NCBI GenBank assembly: GCA_046160725.1
Contig: JBJXHB010000337.1
Coordinates: 1 to 7,370, forward strand
Direction of reading: 5' to 3'
DNA: 7,370 nt
Origin: JBJXHB01 sp046160725
Lineage (GTDB): Bacteria > Pseudomonadota > Gammaproteobacteria > Burkholderiales > Burkholderiaceae_C
This document shows, piece by piece, positions 6,510 through 7,370 of the stretch (position 1 is the first letter of the stretch; every line of letters begins with the position of its first letter). The notes under the pieces are model-generated. The model was not told where the DNA came from. It did not search any database and saw only the letters and a program-made list of their open reading frames with translations. The translations under genes were made by a program, and so were the position numbers.

Positions 6510-7370
6510 TCATCCGGCGCGGCGGCCGCCGGCATCGAAATAGTGTTCGTCCTCGGCGGCCCAGCCGAGCTGCACCGTGGCCCCCGGAGCGAGGTCGACA
6601 TGGCCTTCGGCGCGCACGGTGAGCTGCTCGCTGCCCACCGCACAGCGCAGCACGAGGTCGGCGCCGAGGTATTCGATGCTGCTCACCTGGGCGGCCACGG
6701 GGCCACCGAGGTGCACGGTTTCGGGCCGGATACCCAGCTGCGCAGCGCCATTGGCGTGGCCGAGCGTGGCGACGGCGCTGCCGGCGATGCAGCCGCCATC
6801 CAGCTTGAGCAGGTTCATCGCCGGTGTGCCGATGAAGCGCGCCGCAAACGTGCTCGCCGGTCGCGCATAAAGCTCACGCGGGGCCGCGTTCTGCTCGACG
6901 CGCCCCTGGTTGAGTAGCACCACCTGGTCGGCCATGCTCATCGCCTCGGCCTGGTCGTGCGTCACGTACACCACCGTGAGCTTCAAGCGCTGCTGCAGCT
7001 CGCGCAGCTCGTGGCGCATCTCCTGACGCAGTTGTGCATCGAGGTTGGACAGCGGCTCGTCCATCAAGCACACCTGTGTTTGCGCCACCAGCGCGCGGCC
7101 AAGCGCCACACGCTGCTGCTGGCCGCCCGAGAGCTGCGACGGTTTGCGCGCCAGCAGCGTGGTGAGGCCGAGCAATTCGGCGGCCTGCTCGATGCGTTGC
7201 GCCGCTTCGCCCTTGGGCACCTTGCGCACCGAGAGGCCGAAGCCGATGTTCTCGGCCACGCTCAGGTGCGGGAAGAGCGCGTAGTTCTGAAACACCATCG
7301 AGATGCCGCGCTCGGCAGGCGCCGCCTGCGTGACATCGCGCCCGCCGATGAGCACGCGGCCGTTCGAGGC
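6510..7370 (-). CDS. ugpC: ABC transporter ATPase, UgpC/MalK type (partial, N-terminus outside window)
   Basis: This is the ATP-hydrolysing subunit of the importer, acting on the cytoplasmic face of the membrane; 286 residues are visible. Counting from the window edge, the Q-loop is VFQNYALFPH with Q28, the signature is LSGGQ at 80-84 followed by QQR, Walker B is VCLMDE at 100-105, the D-loop is SNLD at 108-111 and the switch histidine is H138 in THD. The C-terminal third is a TOBE/OB regulatory domain. FIGTPAMNLL, LGIRPE and the IEYLGAD segment agree best with UgpC among the MalK-like ATPases, as I recall E. coli UgpC. The Walker A loop and the first several dozen residues lie beyond 7370. 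The GTG at 7355 is an internal Val codon, because the frame continues to the edge with the expected SNGRVLIGG sequence. The gene comes first in the visible operon, unlike E. coli, where ugpC is fourth. MalK-type ATPases can be shared between transporters. Confidence 0.92.
   Translation of the reverse strand, partial: ASNGRVLIGGRDVTQAAPAERGISMVFQNYALFPHLSVAENIGFGLSVRKVPKGEAAQRIEQAAELLGLTTLLARKPSQLSGGQQQRVALGRALVAQTQVCLMDEPLSNLDAQLRQEMRHELRELQQRLKLTVVYVTHDQAEAMSMADQVVLLNQGRVEQNAAPRELYARPASTFAARFIGTPAMNLLKLDGGCIAGSAVATLGHANGAAQLGIRPETVHLGGPVAAQVSSIEYLGADLVLRCAVGSEQLTVRAEGHVDLAPGATVQLGWAAEDEHYFDAGGRRAG

Overview
The window is very GC-rich (roughly two-thirds G+C by eye), with codons ending mostly in G or C. 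Protein content and intergenic style suggest a betaproteobacterium of the order Burkholderiales, perhaps the Rubrivivax/Leptothrix/Ideonella neighbourhood. This placement is inferred; no rRNA or marker gene is present. The six genes are tightly packed and the longest gap is 106 bases. I found no tRNA, rRNA, CRISPR array, insertion sequence or prophage gene.

Layout. Positions 2-1906 (+) hold the 3' part of a membrane-bound sensor histidine kinase of the HisKA_3 (NarL/LuxR-partner) class; its N-terminus probably lies outside the window. It converges on a block of six minus-strand genes covering the rest of the window. In transcription order (right to left) these are: an ABC-transporter ATPase of the UgpC/MalK type (cut by the window edge, 7370-6510), a secreted substrate-binding protein resembling UgpB (6442-5144), two membrane permeases resembling UgpA (5107-4220) and UgpE (4223-3369, overlapping by ATGA), a cytoplasmic endonuclease/exonuclease/phosphatase (EEP) fold hydrolase (3262-2399), and a small SirB2-family membrane protein (2330-1941).

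How the genes work together. The first four make a complete binding-protein-dependent importer: periplasmic receptor, two-subunit pore and ATPase. Sequence resemblance is to the Ugp system for sn-glycerol-3-phosphate and glycerophosphodiesters, but the gene order is C-B-A-E instead of the E. coli B-A-E-C-Q. The place where E. coli has the phosphodiesterase UgpQ is taken by an EEP-fold hydrolase with an intact metal-dependent active site. Two of five glycerol-phosphate contact residues recalled from E. coli UgpB are replaced in the receptor. The best reading is uptake of a phosphate ester or phosphodiester that is cleaved in the cytoplasm; the exact substrate is unknown.

Regulatory points. A cluster of GC-rich hairpins fills the gap between the UgpE-like gene and the hydrolase gene. 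A G-run array that fits the G-quadruplex pattern lies between the ATPase and receptor genes. A hairpin sits at the convergent gene junction. The operon promoter lies outside the window.
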